Positions 4,536 through 6,704 of a stretch of DNA of 6,704 nucleotides are shown here, piece after piece. Within the stretch, counting starts at the first letter, position 1, and each line of letters starts with the position of its first letter. Position numbers and translations under genes: made by a program. Source of the DNA: Akkermansiaceae bacterium. Lineage in GTDB: Bacteria > Verrucomicrobiota > Verrucomicrobiia > Verrucomicrobiales > Akkermansiaceae. The stretch spans positions 1 to 6,704 of the forward strand of contig JALZUI010000015.1 in assembly GCA_023301545.1 (NCBI GenBank), given 5' to 3'. The notes below the pieces were generated by a model. It did not search any database, was not told the DNA's origin, and saw only the letters and a list, made by a program, of their open reading frames with translations.

Positions 4536-6116
4536 ATGGCAGACCGTAGTACAACTAACCCTGAGAAGATGGAAAAAATCGTCTCTCTCAGCAAGCGTAA
4601 GGGATTCATCTTCCAATCTGGCGAACTCTATGGAGGCCTAAATGGTTGTTGGGATTACGGCCCATTAGGCGTAGAGCTTAAGAATAATTTAAAACGCTTC
4701 TGGTGGCGTAAGAACGTCACGGAACGTGATGACATCGTCGGCATGGATGGCTCCATCCTTAATCACCAAGCCGTACTTACCGCCTCTGGCCACGTTGGTG
4801 GGTTTTCCGACCCGATGTGTGACTGTCTCCTCACTAATGCCCGTCTCCGTTCTGATAAGATCGATCCAATGTCAGGTACCGTTTACGAATTCTCAGGTGC
4901 TAGCCACGAGGAAAGCGGATTCGCCGTCGAGCGTCCCTACGCCGTCCTCGCGCAAGAAGGCCAAGACGAAAAATTCGCCGTCAAAACCGCTAAGCAATTC
5001 TACGCTAAATTCCTCAAGGATGGCGGAATCTCCTTTAAGAAACTCGAGGTAACACAAACGGGCTCCAAGGAAGTAACCGAAGCCACAACCTTCAATCCTG
5101 ATAACGGCTCCCTCCTCACCGAGCCTCGTGAGTTCAACCTCATGTTTAAAACGCAAATGGGTGCCTCTGCTGACGAGAACGACCCGAACGCCACCGCCTA
5201 CCTTCGCCCAGAAACGGCCCAGTCCATCTTTACGCAATACAAGAACATCTTGGACACCTCTCGTCTAAAGCTCCCATTCGGCATCGCCCAGATCGGAAAA
5301 GCGTTTCGTAATGAGATCAACCCTCGTAACTACACCTTCCGCTCACGTGAGTTTGAACAAATGGAGATCGAGTACTTCTGCGCCGCTGACCAAGGCCTAG
5401 AGCTAACCGAAACTTGGTTAGAGCAACGCCTCAGCTTCTATGAGGAAATCGGCATCCCTCGTGAAAAAATCCACGTCCTCGACGTCCCAGATGGCGAGCG
5501 TGCACATTACTCCTCTAAAACATACGACCTTGAGTACGAATTCCCATTCGGTATTGATGAACTCGAAGGCGTTGCCTACCGTGGTGATTACGACCTCGGC
5601 AAGCACAAGGAACACTCTGGCAAACCTATCGAGTACTTCGATGAAGAGACTAAGGAAAAGTTCCTCCCGCACGTCGTCGAGCCCTCCGCTGGCTGTGACC
5701 GTACCGTCCTAGCCCTCATGTGTGAGGCCTATGATGAAGAGGAACTCACCGACTCTAAGGGCAAAACCGATATTCGTACTGTCCTCCACTTTGATCCTAA
5801 GATCGCTCCGATCAAGGCCGCCATCTTCCCGCTACTTAAGAAGAACGACGAGCAAGTACAAATTGCCCGCGATCTACAAAAGCAGCTTCAGAAGCACATG
5901 AATGTCTTCTACGATGAATCTGGTGCCGTAGGCCGTCGCTACCGTCGACAGGATGAAGTCGGAACCCCATTCTGTATCACCATCGACTTCGAGACCCTCG
6001 GAGAAGAAGGCGAGGAACTTAAAAACACCGTCACCATCCGTCACCGTGACAGCATGGAGCAAGAACGCCTCAACATCTCAGACGTTCTCCCCTACCTCCT
6101 CGAGCGCATCGTCTAA
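4536..6116 (+). CDS. glyS: Glycyl-tRNA synthetase, single-chain alpha2 class II type
   Basis: This cytoplasmic enzyme charges tRNA-Gly with glycine using ATP. The 526-residue protein is the eukaryote/archaeal-like homodimeric type, not the bacterial alpha2beta2 GlyQ/GlyS pair. Seen in order: the N-terminal SLSKRKGFIFQSGELYGG (17-34) and WDYGPLGVELKNNLKRFWW (39-57, motif 1 region); GHVGGFSDP (85-93); PREFNLMF (197-204); YLRPETAQ (222-229); motif 2 FRNEINPRNYTFRSREFEQ (257-275) with the ATP-binding Arg; motif 3 PSAGCDRTVLALMCEAY (383-399) with the conserved Arg. The C-terminal anticodon-binding domain starts near 418 (HFDPKIAPIKAAIFPL) and includes AVGRRYRRQDEVGTPFCITID (464-484 region). Between about 94 and 185 is a family-variable insertion with MCDCLLTNARLRSD in place of a clear zinc-type CxxC. 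The start at 4536 has no Shine-Dalgarno sequence. It is probably monocistronic, ending at the terminator 22 nt after the stop. Confidence 0.97.
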   Translation: MADRSTTNPEKMEKIVSLSKRKGFIFQSGELYGGLNGCWDYGPLGVELKNNLKRFWWRKNVTERDDIVGMDGSILNHQAVLTASGHVGGFSDPMCDCLLTNARLRSDKIDPMSGTVYEFSGASHEESGFAVERPYAVLAQEGQDEKFAVKTAKQFYAKFLKDGGISFKKLEVTQTGSKEVTEATTFNPDNGSLLTEPREFNLMFKTQMGASADENDPNATAYLRPETAQSIFTQYKNILDTSRLKLPFGIAQIGKAFRNEINPRNYTFRSREFEQMEIEYFCAADQGLELTETWLEQRLSFYEEIGIPREKIHVLDVPDGERAHYSSKTYDLEYEFPFGIDELEGVAYRGDYDLGKHKEHSGKPIEYFDEETKEKFLPHVVEPSAGCDRTVLALMCEAYDEEELTDSKGKTDIRTVLHFDPKIAPIKAAIFPLLKKNDEQVQIARDLQKQLQKHMNVFYDESGAVGRRYRRQDEVGTPFCITIDFETLGEEGEELKNTVTIRHRDSMEQERLNISDVLPYLLERIV

Positions 6117-6137
6117 TCAGAGACTCCTCATCCACGC

Positions 6138-6174
6138 AAAAAAGGCTTCGCTACTCAGTAGCGAAGCCTTTTTT
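6138..6174. terminator. Bidirectional intrinsic terminator between glyS and the lipoprotein gene
   Basis: This 37-nt perfect inverted repeat is centred on 6156. The stem GGCTTCGCTAC pairs with GTAGCGAAGCC around TCA, bounded by six A on the left and six T on the right. It gives a U-tract in both directions and so serves glyS (stop at 6116) and the converging lipoprotein gene (stop at 6200). Confidence 0.94.
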
Positions 6175-6199
6175 CTTTTACGGGTAAAACCCCTCAGCC

Positions 6200-6700
6200 T
6201 TATCTCGACTTACGAACTTTGTAGCTCGAAACGTAATCACCATCAAACTCAACTACCGCCGAGAGGCTAGGTGAATAGTTGATTTGAGGGCTGTATAAAA
6301 AACTGCTGTAACGACTGCCGAAACGACCGCTGTGGCCGTATCCGCCAAAGCCACCGTATCCTCGTCGGCCTCTGAACCCTCCATGACCGCCATATCCTCC
6401 GTAACCTATGCCAAACCCAAAGTTTTGCCTAATCGTAGGCGTCAGCGTATAATAACTCCACTCCTCCGTCTCCGTTCCGTTTTCTAGTTGATTTATGATA
6501 TTATCTGGATTGCCCAACGCGATGAAGACACCATCCTTAGACATCCCCTCAGAAATACGCCCTTGCTGCACCTCTTCTTGTTCAGAGGTATTCAGGTTAG
6601 CGAACCGTTCAGGATACTTTTCCGCCCGCGAAGCCGGATTATGACTAGCGCAGGAAACAACAAACAGGGCGAGAACAGAGGGTAAAAGAAGTGCTTTCAT
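6200..6700 (-). CDS. Glycine/tyrosine-rich lipoprotein with a BamE/SmpA-like segment
   Basis: This 166-residue protein starts at the ATG at 6700, with only four upstream bases in view. Residues 1-16 form a lipoprotein signal peptide ending in lipobox VVSC, with Cys17 as the lipidation site. Residues about 38-80 (EQEEVQQGRISEGMSKDGVF, then ALGNPD and EEWSYY) resemble the small alpha-beta domain of SmpA/OmlA/BamE-type outer-membrane lipoproteins, where GMTK.EV...LGKPD is typical; this is resemblance by eye. Residues about 94-131 are almost wholly Gly, Tyr, Phe, Arg and His with GYGG/GFGG-like units, and the C-terminal part (145-163) looks like a beta strand pair ending in basic KVRKSR. No specific function is known to me. 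It would be processed by Lgt, encoded about 4 kb away, and placed on the periplasmic face of an envelope membrane. The Gly-rich region may be a flexible linker or surface-exposed segment. Confidence 0.85.
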   Translation of the reverse strand: MKALLLPSVLALFVVSCASHNPASRAEKYPERFANLNTSEQEEVQQGRISEGMSKDGVFIALGNPDNIINQLENGTETEEWSYYTLTPTIRQNFGFGIGYGGYGGHGGFRGRRGYGGFGGYGHSGRFGSRYSSFLYSPQINYSPSLSAVVEFDGDYVSSYKVRKSR

Positions 6701-6704
6701 ATAC

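Noticed and set aside
4893..5237. 114-codon minus-strand open frame inside glyS
   Set aside because: It is fully antisense to conserved GlyRS sequence; the codon bias of glyS (many C-ending codons) creates long antisense frames, and several overlap here.
6307..6418. DNA tandem repeat or mobile fragment
   Set aside because: The weak periodicity follows the Gly/Tyr codons of the lipoprotein; units are not identical, and there are no flanking repeats.

Overview
The window reads as an ordinary chromosomal segment of a Gram-negative-type bacterium with roughly 50% G+C, most likely Verrucomicrobiota (Opitutales/Puniceicoccales type). The grounds are indirect: an arylsulfatase-type exported enzyme, a single-chain (alpha2) glycyl-tRNA synthetase, a YlbF-family protein with a Gly/Cys tail, outer-envelope lipoprotein machinery, and starts that almost all lack a Shine-Dalgarno sequence. 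No 16S or other marker is present, so the phylum is inference.

Layout: bases 1-418 (minus) hold the N-terminal 139 residues of a secreted formylglycine-dependent sulfatase that runs off the left edge. A Fur-family metalloregulator (542-955, minus) and prolipoprotein diacylglyceryl transferase Lgt (1029-2015, minus) lie upstream of it in the same direction. A 113-bp divergent spacer separates lgt from argC (2129-3160, plus). argC converges on a minus-strand pair, a HAD-family phosphatase/mutase (3755-4414) followed by a YlbF-family gene (3250-3690); a perfect bidirectional terminator (3188-3220) sits between argC and the YlbF gene. A 121-bp divergent spacer separates the HAD gene from glycyl-tRNA synthetase (4536-6116, plus). 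That gene converges, across a second perfect bidirectional terminator (6138-6174), on a small Gly/Tyr-rich lipoprotein gene (6200-6700, minus). No stretch over 300 bases lacks a gene; the longest gaps are about 120 bp.

How the genes relate: most are housekeeping and functionally independent (arginine biosynthesis, glycyl-tRNA charging, lipoprotein maturation, metal-responsive regulation). The one direct biochemical link is that Lgt would lipidate Cys17 of the 6200-6700 lipoprotein. The sulfatase points to use of sulfated polysaccharide or other sulfate esters, and its Cys79 needs a maturase encoded elsewhere.

I see no convincing new multi-gene system, mobile element, CRISPR array, tRNA or rRNA. 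The points worth a second look are smaller: a Cys/Gly tail on the YlbF protein, a roughly 50-residue insertion in Lgt, a glycine-rich BamE-like lipoprotein, a pair of similar 12-bp inverted repeats at the same distance upstream of two unrelated genes, and an 8-bp inverted repeat in front of the HAD gene.
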